From Bacillus sp. MYb209 (GTDB taxonomy: Bacteria; Bacillota; Bacilli; Bacillales; Bacillaceae_G), in NCBI RefSeq assembly GCF_002975175.1, contig NZ_PCNZ01000008.1, forward strand, positions 62,001-126,000: DNA of 64,000 nt, in the 5' to 3' direction. The notes below the pieces were generated by a model. That model did no database searches, was not told where the DNA came from, and saw only the letters and a list, made by a program, of their open reading frames with translations. The position numbers were made by a program, and so were the translations under genes. Within the stretch, counting starts at the first letter, position 1; each line of letters opens with the position of its first letter. Positions 10,407-18,274 of this stretch are shown piece after piece.

Positions 10407-10446
10407 GAAAAAAAGCTAAGTATTTTCCTTGGATCTCACTTAGCCC
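10407..10446 (-). terminator. Rho-independent terminator after the TagB-like gene
   Basis: Reading the minus strand, GCTAAGT/ACTTAGC arms (10438-10444 and 10415-10421) are followed by a run of seven T (10408-10414). It lies 20 bases after the stop of the TagB-like gene and closes the tagD-tagB unit. Confidence 0.8.
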
Positions 10447-10465
10447 CTTTACCTTACAACTTAAC

Positions 10466-11644
10466 TTAAAGCTCAACCTCTTTTTGATCAAATAAGCAAT
10501 TGACCAACTTCTTACTTGAATTCCCATCCGAATATTGATTCCAACGTGCATTGAATTGCTTCAACTTATTACTATCAAACGAATAGTTTCGCACTGTTTC
10601 AATAATTTCAGCTGAGTTATACACAACAGGTCCAGGGACATCAGCAATAAAGTCTCCAATGATTCCTCTTTTCTTCACATATTTCTTTAGATCATATGCA
10701 AAAAATATCATTGGTTTATTTAACAAACAAAATTCAAAAGGGACAGAAGAATAATCTGTTATTAAAATATCTGTTACTAAAAACAAATCATTTATATTCG
10801 GGTATAGAGAATAGTCGTATAAGAAATCTTTATACGATTCCTTATATTCCAGATTATTTCTAATAGCTGGATGTAGTTTGATCACAAGAATATATTCATC
10901 TTCTAAAGCCTCATACATTGCATCAATATTTAAATGTAAATCAAAATCTTCCAGTTCTTTATCTCTAAAAGTTGGAGCATATAAAATGACCTTTTTCCTT
11001 TGTAGATCAGGAAGACCACATAGGAGACTATTAACAATATGCTTTTGATGATTTTTATTAAAAAAAACATCTGTACGAGGGATGCCCGTTTTTAATATAT
11101 TTTCCTCTTCTATTCCAAAGGCATCCATATAGATATTTGCCAAAGCATCAGAGCCTACTACAACTTTATGAAAATTGTTGTAAACCTTTAAAAACCTTTT
11201 TTGTGCGTATTTACTTCGCCTTTTAAAAGAAGGGGCCAATAATCCGAATTTTTTAATGGCACCCGCCGCATGCCAAATTTGGATACATTGTACCCCGCTT
11301 TTAAACCGGATCGTTGACAACGATCCAAAATAATTATCGATAATAACATGTTGAGATGTCGCTAAATGATACACTGCTTGTATAGTTTGTACTATACTTT
11401 TTGTTTCAAATGCGAATGATTTTACATCCGGATAACTTTTCACTTCATACTTACAAGTTGATTTATACAAAAAAACAACTTCACAATTTACATGTTGTTT
11501 CTGCATTTCTTCATAAATAAAGATAAGATTTTCCCCATAAGACATAATAAAGGTTACCTTATTTTTAAGAGGAAATACTTTTGCTATGTTGAATAGGATT
11601 TTGAACACAATTAGATATACTGTTACAATCAGTTCTCGAAACAT
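10466..11644 (-). CDS. tagB: TagB-like teichoic acid primase (CDP-glycerol glycerophosphotransferase)
   Basis: A 392-residue member of the same family, marked by QIWHAAGAIKKFGL where TagF-type enzymes have WHGTPLK. It also has GIPRTDVF, LYAPTFRDKE, KLHPAIRN and ITDYSSVPFEFCLLNKPM. From memory the WHAxGAxKxFG form is typical of TagB/TarB, the primase that adds the first glycerol phosphate to the lipid-linked disaccharide. The hydrophobic N-terminus (FRELIVTVYLIVFKILFNIA) fits peripheral membrane attachment. It starts six bases after tagD, the enzyme that makes its CDP-glycerol substrate, and ends at a strong terminator. The TagB assignment rests on motif and context, not on alignment. Confidence 0.75.
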   Translation of the reverse strand: MFRELIVTVYLIVFKILFNIAKVFPLKNKVTFIMSYGENLIFIYEEMQKQHVNCEVVFLYKSTCKYEVKSYPDVKSFAFETKSIVQTIQAVYHLATSQHVIIDNYFGSLSTIRFKSGVQCIQIWHAAGAIKKFGLLAPSFKRRSKYAQKRFLKVYNNFHKVVVGSDALANIYMDAFGIEEENILKTGIPRTDVFFNKNHQKHIVNSLLCGLPDLQRKKVILYAPTFRDKELEDFDLHLNIDAMYEALEDEYILVIKLHPAIRNNLEYKESYKDFLYDYSLYPNINDLFLVTDILITDYSSVPFEFCLLNKPMIFFAYDLKKYVKKRGIIGDFIADVPGPVVYNSAEIIETVRNYSFDSNKLKQFNARWNQYSDGNSSKKLVNCLFDQKEVEL

Positions 11645-11650
11645 AATACA

Positions 11651-12046
11651 CTATCTAGCAACTAACACTAGCTCCTGTTTAATTTTAGTAGTAGAAATCC
11701 CAATTGTTCTTGGTAAATAAACAACCTCACAGTATTCTTTCAAAAAATCAAATTCTCCTCCCCAATCATCACCCATAACAAAAATATCTACGTCATGATT
11801 AACAACATCTTTTACTTTCTGCTCCCAACTATGCTCAGGAATCACCTCATCCACATAACGAACCGCTTCTAGAATCATTTTACGATTCTCATAGCTATGA
11901 TAAGATTTTTTATTTTTTAATTTGTTAAATTCATCTGAAGAAACAGCAACAATTAAATAATTCCCTAAATCTTTCGCTCTCTTCAATAAGTTAATATGTC
12001 CCCAGTGCAATAAATCGAAAGTCCCATATGTAATAACCTTTTTCAT
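11651..12046 (-). CDS. tagD: Glycerol-3-phosphate cytidylyltransferase
   Basis: A 131-residue enzyme that makes CDP-glycerol from CTP and glycerol 3-phosphate, the building block for every glycerophosphotransferase in this cluster. The nucleotidyltransferase HxGH motif is HWGH at residues 14-17, and the C-terminal RTIGISTTKIK is the family signature. ATG 12046 is chosen because GGGGGC lies seven bases upstream and the protein then matches the usual length; the frame open further upstream is leader. It is the first gene of its transcript, with an extended -10 promoter at 12191, a leader hairpin and an upstream palindrome. Confidence 0.95.
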   Translation of the reverse strand: MKKVITYGTFDLLHWGHINLLKRAKDLGNYLIVAVSSDEFNKLKNKKSYHSYENRKMILEAVRYVDEVIPEHSWEQKVKDVVNHDVDIFVMGDDWGGEFDFLKEYCEVVYLPRTIGISTTKIKQELVLVAR

Positions 12047-12125
12047 AATCGCGCCCCCTGTGAAATGTTCTTTTTTTATAATTATTTGCTTTAGAAATAT
12101 ATTAAAATTAGAGCGTCCCTTGCAC

Positions 12126-12154
12126 CTATGTAAATCCAAAACAAATTTACATAG
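12126..12154 (-). promoter_or_regulatory. Perfect inverted repeat in the tagD leader
   Basis: CTATGTAAAT and ATTTACATAG form ten paired bases around a nine-base loop, between the predicted promoter and the start codon about 80 bases away. It could be an RNA hairpin or a DNA operator. No poly-T follows, so it is not a terminator. Confidence 0.55.
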
Positions 12155-12190
12155 ATTTTACATCAAGTTCACACGAAATTCACAAGGATG

Positions 12191-12200
12191 ATTATAACAT
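12191..12200 (-). promoter_or_regulatory. Extended -10 promoter of tagD
   Basis: The minus strand reads ATGTTATAAT: a perfect TATAAT with the upstream TG of an extended -10 element. No good -35 hexamer stands 17 bases upstream. It would give a leader of about 140 bases before the tagD ATG. Confidence 0.55.
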
Positions 12201-12254
12201 AATTTTTATTTACAAACTATGACAATAACCTAACAACCATTGTCACATCTCGTT

Positions 12255-12272
12255 TAAGAAAGCGCTTTCTTA
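12255..12272. promoter_or_regulatory. 18-bp perfect palindrome, cre-like
   Basis: TAAGAAAGCGCTTTCTTA is a perfect palindrome about 60 bases upstream of the tagD -10. The core AAAGCGCTTT matches the CcpA cre consensus, but the outer TG and CA are replaced. It is either a weak cre site or the operator of an unknown dimeric regulator. Confidence 0.4.
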
Positions 12273-12311
12273 TCTAGTGTTACAAATCTCCTCTTCCTTC
12301 CTTTTATTCAC

Positions 12312-12348
12312 AAAAAAGTGCGAAGGAACTATTTCCTTCGCACTTTTT
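12312..12348 (-). terminator. Terminator after mbl
   Basis: Eleven strong pairs (GTGCGAAGGAA with TTCCTTCGCAC), extended by A-T pairs around a four-base loop, are followed on the minus strand by a T-run. It lies about 17 bases beyond the mbl stop. Confidence 0.9.
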
Positions 12349-12364
12349 ACTACCCTTTATATAA

Positions 12365-13366
12365 CTATTTCAACATACGACGTGGCAATTTATCAATGTT
12401 CTCTAACATAATACCGGTACCAACTGCAACACATTGCATTGGGTTTTCAGCAATTAATACTGGTAATTTTAACTCTTCTGCTAGAAGCATGTCGATACCG
12501 TGTAATAAAGCTCCACCGCCTGTTAGAATAACACCACGGTCAATAATGTCCGCAGATAGTTCTGGTGGTGTGCGCTCTAGTACGCCTTTTGCAGCTTGTA
12601 CAATGATAGCCGCGTTTTCTTTTAGTGCTTCTGTAATTTCTTCAGAGCATACTGTAATTGTACGTGGTAAACCAGTTACCATGTCACGTCCGCGAATTTC
12701 AAGCTCTTCACTACGTGCACCTGGGAATACTGTACCAACTTTAATTTTAATATTTTCTGAAGTACGTTCTCCAATCAATAGCTTATACTTACGTTTAACG
12801 TAGTTTAAGATCTCCATATCAAACTTATCGCCAGCCATTTTGATAGAGGAAGAGGTAACAATATCACCCATAGAAAGTACGGCAATATCTGTTGTACCTC
12901 CACCAATATCAACAACCATGTTTCCGCTTGGCTGGAAGATTTCCATACCAGCACCAACTGCGGATACTTTTGGTTCTTCTTCTAAAAATACTGTTTTACC
13001 ACCTGAACGTTCAGCAGCCTCACGAATTGCTTTTTGTTCTACAGATGTGATATTTGTTGGACAGCAAATTAAAATGCGAGGTTTTGAAAAGAAGCTCTTC
13101 ACGTCCAATTTGTTAATGAAATACTTTAACATTGCTTCTGTAATTTCGAAATCTGCGATTACACCATCTTTAAGCGGACGAATTGCTACAATATTACCAG
13201 GTGTACGTCCCACCATACTTCTTGCTTCTTCACCTACTGCTAATACTTTTCCACTATTACGATCAATTGCCACAACAGATGGCTCATTTAATACAATACC
13301 CTTACCTTTAACATGAATTAATACGTTAGCCGTACCTAGGTCAATTCCGATATCTCGCGCAAACAT
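12365..13366 (-). CDS. mbl: Rod-shape MreB-like protein Mbl
   Basis: A 333-residue actin-like protein that directs sidewall elongation by moving with the peptidoglycan synthesis complex under the membrane. The actin-fold phosphate loops are visible: IGIDLGTANVLIHVKGKG at the N-terminus, VVDIGGGTTDIAV in the middle and ILTGGGALLHGID near the C-terminus. The start MFARDIG (13366) matches B. subtilis Mbl; an upstream ATG would put the GGAGG only two bases away. It lies downstream of spoIIID across a 161-base gap, as in B. subtilis, and ends at a strong terminator. Confidence 0.97.
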   Translation of the reverse strand: MFARDIGIDLGTANVLIHVKGKGIVLNEPSVVAIDRNSGKVLAVGEEARSMVGRTPGNIVAIRPLKDGVIADFEITEAMLKYFINKLDVKSFFSKPRILICCPTNITSVEQKAIREAAERSGGKTVFLEEEPKVSAVGAGMEIFQPSGNMVVDIGGGTTDIAVLSMGDIVTSSSIKMAGDKFDMEILNYVKRKYKLLIGERTSENIKIKVGTVFPGARSEELEIRGRDMVTGLPRTITVCSEEITEALKENAAIIVQAAKGVLERTPPELSADIIDRGVILTGGGALLHGIDMLLAEELKLPVLIAENPMQCVAVGTGIMLENIDKLPRRMLK

Positions 13367-13527
13367 TCCCGTCATTTCCTCCTCGATATTCAAAATCAGG
13401 TTACACCCGAATTCTTTTACACCTAATTCCTGATTTTATCATAAATTTAACAGAAACGTAATATTCGCAAAAAGAATTCTTCTGAAAAATATTACCGAAT
13501 TTGCAAGGAATGTTTGCTATTTTAGAT

Positions 13528-13800
13528 TTATTGGCGCACAGGGTTTTCAGTATCTTCTTTTCTATACTTCTGCTTTGTTGCTTCTCCCCCTCTTAAATGA
13601 CGAATAGACTTATGATAATCAAGAATTTCTTTCACTTCATTTGCGAGCTCTGGATTAATTTCTGGCAAACGTTCTGTTAAATCTTTATGGACTGTACTCT
13701 TTGATACCCCAAACTCCTTTGCGATTACACGCACTGTCTTTCTTGTCTCCACGATATACTTGCCAATCTTGATAGTTCTCTCTTTGATGTAATCGTGCAC
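13528..13800 (-). CDS. spoIIID: Sporulation transcriptional regulator SpoIIID
   Basis: A 90-residue helix-turn-helix DNA-binding protein that modulates sigma-E genes in the mother cell during sporulation. The helix-turn-helix is VRVIAKEFGVSKSTVHKDL, followed by the basic C-terminal region (HKSIRHLRGGEATKQKYRK). The start is GTG at 13800, with GGGAGG eight bases upstream, giving the HDYIKERTIKIGKYIVE N-terminus of known SpoIIID. The open frame further upstream is not coding. The 44-residue membrane-protein gene follows upstream on the same strand, then spoIIQ. Confidence 0.96.
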   Translation of the reverse strand: MHDYIKERTIKIGKYIVETRKTVRVIAKEFGVSKSTVHKDLTERLPEINPELANEVKEILDYHKSIRHLRGGEATKQKYRKEDTENPVRQ

Positions 13801-14080
13801 ACCACTCGCCTCCCTAAATTGGATGTGAGAAGTGTGAAATGAGACTCGCTGCATACGACTATGAAGTAAATGTGAGTGCTGTTTGTAAGCGTTAAACATT
13901 CTTGGATTTATAATGAAATGATTCACGATTTCTCACCTCAAACACTCTCTTTGCATTGGTTTATACCATTGTATTGCCCGCACTACTGATATATGCTACA
14001 TGTTCACTATTTTTGCGGACTAAGTTAAGAAAAATTACGTTTTTTTGTGAGAAATACGTTAACAATGACAATTATGGCGA

Positions 14081-14114
14081 AAAAAAGTGACACCTCTTTA
14101 TAAAAGGTGTCACT
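14081..14114 (-). terminator. Terminator of the small membrane-protein gene
   Basis: AGTGACACCT pairs perfectly with AGGTGTCACT around an eight-base loop, and the minus strand then reads six T. The hairpin includes the stop codon of the small gene at 14110. Confidence 0.9.
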
Positions 14115-14244
14115 CTTCTCTTTCATACTCTTCTTCTAACAACTGATGGTGGGGAACTTCTTTCTTACCGGCAATATAATAATATAAAGCGAATAAAACA
14201 AACAATAAAATGATAGCAATCGACAGAACAGATAAAAATGACAC
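14110..14244 (-). CDS. 44-residue single-pass membrane protein, unknown function
   Basis: A small gene with a strong ribosome site (GGGAGGGG, about five bases before a GTG start) and its own terminator. The product MSFLSVLSIAIILLFVLFAL begins with one hydrophobic helix, followed by YYYIAGKKEV and an acidic tail (LLEEEYEREE). Topology is probably N-out or N-in with a cytoplasmic charged end. It sits between spoIIID and spoIIQ, so a sporulation-related role is possible but not shown. I do not recognise the family. The good start signal, the membrane helix and the terminator overlapping the stop codon together support a real gene. Confidence 0.75.
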   Translation of the reverse strand: MSFLSVLSIAIILLFVLFALYYYIAGKKEVPHHQLLEEEYEREE

Positions 14245-14342
14245 AGTATCCCCTCCCTTTTGTAATATATATTCGAGAATCTCGTCATTTTTCCTTGTTA
14301 TTGCAACTTTTTTCTCGAAATTGATTATTTTTATATAAAAAT

Positions 14343-14379
14343 AAAAAAATCAGCTCTCCTAATGAGAACTGATTTTTTT
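14343..14379 (-). terminator. Terminator after spoIIQ
   Basis: AATCAGTTCTC and GAGAGCTGATT (minus strand) pair with one G-U around ATTAG, followed by seven T. It lies just past the spoIIQ stop at 14386. Confidence 0.88.
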
Positions 14380-14385
14380 ACTTTA

Positions 14386-15381
14386 TTATTCTTGTGAAGA
14401 AGAACCGTTAGATGATTCTGTAGAACCATTCGTTGATTTTTCTTCTTTTTGAGATTTGTCATCTTGTTTGCCGTTCGTCTCTTTATCACTAGTCGAACCG
14501 CTTGTTGATTTTTCTTCTTTTTGAGATTTCTCATCTTGTTTGCCATTCGTCTCTTTATCACTCGTCGAGCCGCTTGTTGATTTCTCTTCTTTTTGAGACT
14601 TATCTTCTGTTTTACTTTCTGGTTTCGTGCTTGTTGACTTTTCTTCTTTTTGAGATTTGTCATCAGTTTTTTTACCAGAAGCATTTGTCGCCTTTGCAGC
14701 ACCCGCATCAGCTTTAATTTCTGCTACTGATTTATTTAAGTAACGCTCAGGGTTCACAGCCACATTGTCTTTACGTACTTCAAAGTGAACGTAAGAACCT
14801 ACCTCTTTATTCATTGCATTTAGACCTGATTTTCCTAACACTTCACCTTGCGCGACTCTTGCACCTTTTTCTACTTTCACACTGCCTAAACTTTGATAAT
14901 ATGCCGCTACACCATTTCCACTATCTACTGTTACAACATAACCAAGAAGTGAATCTTTTTCAGCTTTCGTTACTGTACCACTTAAAGCAGCTGTAACATC
15001 AAATTCTTTTCCGTTTTTCGCAGCAATGTCGATTCCTTTATTCGGGGAATATGTGTTGTTATAAAAGACAAGTGCTTTTTCTTGTTCCGCCTCTGATGCT
15101 GCATCTTCATAGAATTTCTTCTGTACTACTACTTCTGCATTTGCTGCAGCTGGCATTTTCATTACTTCTGAAGATTTTGTTACCGGTACTGCTTGATCTT
15201 CCGTTTGTGTATACGGTGTTGCTTGATCTTGGTTCGGAGCTTTCTTTGGATTAGCTCCCTGGAACCATAGCGCAACCATTAAGATTACCGCTGCACAAGC
15301 AATGTATAGTGCCGGAAACACCCATCTTTTTTGAAATAAATGTACTACTTTTCGCGACTTTTTACTATTTCTTCCTCGCAT
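14386..15381 (-). CDS. spoIIQ: Stage II sporulation protein Q with repetitive C-terminus
   Basis: A 331-residue forespore membrane protein. With mother-cell SpoIIIAH, SpoIIQ forms the channel across the two membranes and supports engulfment. It has a basic N-terminus, one transmembrane helix (about 29-45), and a LytM/M23 peptidase-like domain (about 105-215; NKGIDIA, YYQSLGSVKVEKGARVAQGE, YVHFEVRKD). The usual zinc ligand histidines in HxGxD and the first of HxH read N and Y, so the domain should be non-enzymatic. After about residue 225 comes a hydrophilic tail of near-identical units (DKSQKEEKSTSGSTSDKET). B. subtilis SpoIIQ is about 283 residues. GAGGTGATG precedes the ATG. Confidence 0.93.
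   Translation of the reverse strand: MRGRNSKKSRKVVHLFQKRWVFPALYIACAAVILMVALWFQGANPKKAPNQDQATPYTQTEDQAVPVTKSSEVMKMPAAANAEVVVQKKFYEDAASEAEQEKALVFYNNTYSPNKGIDIAAKNGKEFDVTAALSGTVTKAEKDSLLGYVVTVDSGNGVAAYYQSLGSVKVEKGARVAQGEVLGKSGLNAMNKEVGSYVHFEVRKDNVAVNPERYLNKSVAEIKADAGAAKATNASGKKTDDKSQKEEKSTSTKPESKTEDKSQKEEKSTSGSTSDKETNGKQDEKSQKEEKSTSGSTSDKETNGKQDDKSQKEEKSTNGSTESSNGSSSQE
14395..14690 (-). repeat. Tandem coding repeats in the spoIIQ 3' end
   Basis: About four near-identical coding units, each including KSQKEEKSTS with variable spacers SGSTSDKETNGKQ or KPESKTED. They vary in length and slightly in sequence, as expected for expansion and contraction by slippage. Confidence 0.85.
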
Positions 15382-15510
15382 TCCATCATCACCTCAGCAA
15401 TCATTTTGAACAATATTCACTCATCCTATACAACCTATAACTAATTACTTTTCGACAAAATCTGTAAAAATATGTATAAGAATTGCAGAATTTCCGAGGA
15501 AATGATGAAA

Positions 15511-15543
15511 AAAGAAAAAACTGAGCGTTTGAGCTCAGTTTTT
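15511..15543 (-). terminator. Terminator after the ABC-2 permease gene
   Basis: Minus strand: AACTGAGCTC then GCTCAGTT with a long T-rich tail. It overlaps the permease stop codon at 15542. Confidence 0.85.
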
Positions 15544-16249
15544 AGTCCATTTGTTTCTTTCTATAAATGAAGAGTGTAATAACAAGTACTGCAACTAACC
15601 AAATTGTTATGTTCAATAAATTACTAGTAATTGCACTAAAACCTCCACCTTTTATAACACTGCTAACTGCAAGACCGATATGACGAGTTGGCAAATAATC
15701 GACTATTTTTGTAACGACTTCATTCTTCACAAACATTCCAATTAAATCACCGAAAAGGAATGTCATTAATATTGGTAATCCAATTGTTGATGTTTGCGGT
15801 ACATTTTGAGCTAATAATCCAATACAAGTACCAATGAGGTTAAATATTAGCATTCCAAGAACAAAGATGAGTAATAATAATGCAATATTACCTTCTAATT
15901 TACCTAAAATAAGTAGATTAATAAAACAGATCGCTACTGTAATCATACCCGTTAATGAACTTTTACCAATTAATACTTCAATAGATGATGCTGGTGATAG
16001 CATAAGAACACGAAGCGTATTTTTTTCCTTTTCTTCAGCGATGAGCATCGCCTGTACAAAGCCTCCGACCATAACTAACGCCATCGCAGTTAACGTACTT
16101 GCTCCAACTTCTCTCATATTATCTGAGCGACTAAATAATACCGAAAAGACAAGTGGCATTACCAACATAATTAAAGTTTGTGAATTCGTTTTAAAATCCT
16201 GTACCTCTTTCCGAAAAATTGCTGAAAATCGTCTCATTGAAAATGTCAT
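15542..16249 (-). CDS. ABC-2 type transporter permease
   Basis: A 235-residue membrane protein with about six hydrophobic spans. It has the ABC-2 exporter layout: a long first span region, then the conserved EEKEKNTLRVLMLSPAS segment between spans, and a short basic C-terminus. Its ATG overlaps the last base of the ATPase stop codon (TAATG), so the two are translationally coupled and form one exporter. The substrate is unknown; relatives export antibiotics, peptides or lipids. The LytTR-domain gene just upstream is the likely regulator. Confidence 0.88.
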   Translation of the reverse strand: MTFSMRRFSAIFRKEVQDFKTNSQTLIMLVMPLVFSVLFSRSDNMREVGASTLTAMALVMVGGFVQAMLIAEEKEKNTLRVLMLSPASSIEVLIGKSSLTGMITVAICFINLLILGKLEGNIALLLLIFVLGMLIFNLIGTCIGLLAQNVPQTSTIGLPILMTFLFGDLIGMFVKNEVVTKIVDYLPTRHIGLAVSSVIKGGGFSAITSNLLNITIWLVAVLVITLFIYRKKQMD

Positions 16250-17091
16250 TATAGTCCCCTCCCAGTAACTTCAATAAAGATATCGCCTAATGTTGGCTCG
16301 TGTGAATGAATAGATAGTAATTCGCCTTTTTTCATCCATTCTGAAATGCGTTTTGCCCCTAATTCATCTTTTTTCACAATTTCTTTCTTCTTATCTGTTA
16401 ACACAACTTGTATTTGATCTTTCGCGTATTGCAAGCGAAGGTTTTCTGGTGTATCAAGAGCTACTATTTCTCCTCCACATAGAAAGGCAATGCGGTTACA
16501 AAGCGTTTCTGCTTCGTCCATGTTGTGCGTTGTTAAGAAAATCGTTGTTCCTTCTTTATTTAAGTCTTTTAAGATTTTATGAATGTTTTGTACGTTTACT
16601 GGATCAAGTGCAGATGTTGGTTCATCTAAGAAGAGGATATCTGGTTTATGAAGAATTGCTCTCGCTAGTATGACGCGCTGCTTCATTCCTTTTGATAACT
16701 TTTTCACTTGTGTTTTTTTATCATCCAATAAGTTCACTTGTGCTAACACTTCATCAATTCGTTCTTTTTTACAATCGTATAAGTCACAAAATAATAGTAA
16801 GTTATCATAAATGCTAAGTCTGTCATATAAGCCGCTATTGTCTGTTAAAATACCGATTCGTTTGTAATCGATGCTGCTTGGCCCTGTAATGTCTTTACCT
16901 AATACTCGTACTGTTCCAACGCTATGAAGCAATTGAGAAGTTAAAATTTTCACTGTTGTCGTTTTCCCAGATCCGCTCGGTCCAAGAAATCCGAAGATTT
17001 CTCCTTGCTTCACCTCAATATTTACATTTCGAAGGGCCGTTTTTCCATCGAAACTTTTCATTACATCTTTCATTTCAATTGCCAATGTCAT
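16249..17091 (-). CDS. ABC transporter ATP-binding protein
   Basis: A 280-residue ATPase with Walker A GPSGSGKTTT, Q-loop region, signature LSKGMKQRV, Walker B ILFLDEPTSALDP and switch histidine TTHNMDEAE. It powers the ABC-2 permease encoded directly downstream. The start is ATG 17091 with GGGGATG about five bases upstream. An earlier in-frame ATG at 17175 would add an atypical basic stretch and is not preferred. Upstream lies the palindromic element at 17206-17232, then the LytTR-domain regulator. The export substrate is not known. Confidence 0.9.
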   Translation of the reverse strand: MTLAIEMKDVMKSFDGKTALRNVNIEVKQGEIFGFLGPSGSGKTTTVKILTSQLLHSVGTVRVLGKDITGPSSIDYKRIGILTDNSGLYDRLSIYDNLLLFCDLYDCKKERIDEVLAQVNLLDDKKTQVKKLSKGMKQRVILARAILHKPDILFLDEPTSALDPVNVQNIHKILKDLNKEGTTIFLTTHNMDEAETLCNRIAFLCGGEIVALDTPENLRLQYAKDQIQVVLTDKKKEIVKKDELGAKRISEWMKKGELLSIHSHEPTLGDIFIEVTGRGL

Positions 17092-17205
17092 TTCGTCATC
17101 CCCTTTGTTTTTCTTTTTATAGATGAAAGTCGCTTTAGCGCTTTTCGTTTGTTTCGCTTTTCTTGACTCAATCATATGAAAAACAAAGGGGTTACGCAGT
17201 AAAAT

Positions 17206-17232
17206 ACCGGTAAAAGGAGTATTTTTACCGGT
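17206..17232. promoter_or_regulatory. Paired palindrome between the LytTR-domain regulator and the ABC genes
   Basis: ACCGGTAAAA and TTTTACCGGT form a perfect ten-base inverted repeat around GGAGTAT. Because ACCGGT is itself palindromic, it also occurs twice 21 bases apart, two helical turns, the spacing used by LytTR regulators. It is a candidate binding site for the neighbouring regulator. It could also act as a weak terminator, but the T-run behind it is poor. Confidence 0.55.
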
Positions 17233-17266
17233 GAATGAATCCTATTTTGAGCTTATTGGAGCATTT

Positions 17267-18274
17267 TTATAGTCCAATTACACCTTTTAATTCATCCATT
17301 CGTCCTTTCGAAAGCGGGATTGAACTTTTTCTTTCGTCATCCAAAATTAAACTAAAACTATTACGTGTCCACGTAATGACTTCTCGTACTCTTTGTAAAT
17401 TAACGAGGTACGAGCGATGACATCTAAAGAATCCGAATCCTGTTAATCTCGTTTCTAGTTCACTTAATGTTAATGCGCATACGAAGTCACCTTCGCGCAC
17501 ATGAATATGTGTCACTCCATTTTGTGTTTCAATGAAATGGATCTCCATCGGATCCAGTAAAATGATTTTATCGTTCACTTTCGCTGGTATTCTTTCCAGT
17601 TTCATTTGCGGAATCATTTGAACTACTTTTTCTTCATCTACTTCTTCAACTTCTTCTTGCTCTATTTCTATCTTTTTCACACCATCATTGTTTAATATGT
17701 ATACATCTTCTGTCAACGAAAGGGCATCCGATAAAAAGGAGGACGTAATAAAGATTGCCTTTCCTTGCTCTTTCATTTTCATAATCGCTTTTCGAATAAT
17801 AATCGTACTCTCTGTATCTACATTTTGCTCTGGCTCTTCTAAAATAACTAAATCCGGATTGTGAATCATAATCCGCCCGATATGAAGACGGCGTTTCTCT
17901 GAAAATGACAATTTTTCTATTTTAGCGTTTAACTTATCTAGGAGACCGACATATTGTACAACTTCTTCTATACTCATATGTGATTCATAAAGCCCTAATA
18001 AAAACTTGAAGTACTCCTTCACCTTTAAACGGTCATATGCTTCATCTTTCAAAAAACAAAAGCCGATGCGTGAATACATCTTCTTTCCAATCGATTCACC
18101 TTCAAATAGCACACTGCCCAAAGAAGCCTCTTCTTCTCCGATAATAATGCGATGCAACACTTTAGCTGTATGATTATTGCACTGCAAAACAACACATTGC
18201 CCTTTTTCAACCTCCAGTTCAATTGCCGGCAACTGGTTCGTCTTCCCTAATTGTTTCAACTCCAATAACGCCAT
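17267..18274 (-). CDS. Degenerate ABC ATPase fused to a LytTR DNA-binding domain
   Basis: A 335-residue protein. Residues 1-215 follow an ABC ATPase plan but with worn motifs: the Walker A position reads VVLQCNNHTAKVLHR, the signature region LSFSEKRRLHIGR, and Walker B DLVILEEPE. A glutamate-rich linker (about 205-220) leads to a LytTR domain (about 235-330) with FFRCHRSYLVNLQRV and LILDDERKSSIPLSKGR. It probably binds DNA and regulates the ABC exporter next to it, perhaps by a remodelled ATPase domain that senses the transporter or a ligand. GGAGG lies seven bases before the ATG. I recognise the LytTR part firmly; the regulatory partnership is inference. Confidence 0.85.
   Translation of the reverse strand: MALLELKQLGKTNQLPAIELEVEKGQCVVLQCNNHTAKVLHRIIIGEEEASLGSVLFEGESIGKKMYSRIGFCFLKDEAYDRLKVKEYFKFLLGLYESHMSIEEVVQYVGLLDKLNAKIEKLSFSEKRRLHIGRIMIHNPDLVILEEPEQNVDTESTIIIRKAIMKMKEQGKAIFITSSFLSDALSLTEDVYILNNDGVKKIEIEQEEVEEVDEEKVVQMIPQMKLERIPAKVNDKIILLDPMEIHFIETQNGVTHIHVREGDFVCALTLSELETRLTGFGFFRCHRSYLVNLQRVREVITWTRNSFSLILDDERKSSIPLSKGRMDELKGVIGL

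Noticed and set aside
10348-10551. Frame of 67 codons overlapping the end of the TagB-like gene
   Set aside because: It runs through the terminator at 10407-10446 and overlaps the supported gene; no ribosome site.
14395-14690. A separate plus- or minus-strand gene in the repetitive spoIIQ region
   Set aside because: The repeats keep the spoIIQ frame, and the alternative frames encode biased lysine/glutamine-rich strings typical of frame-shifted repeats.
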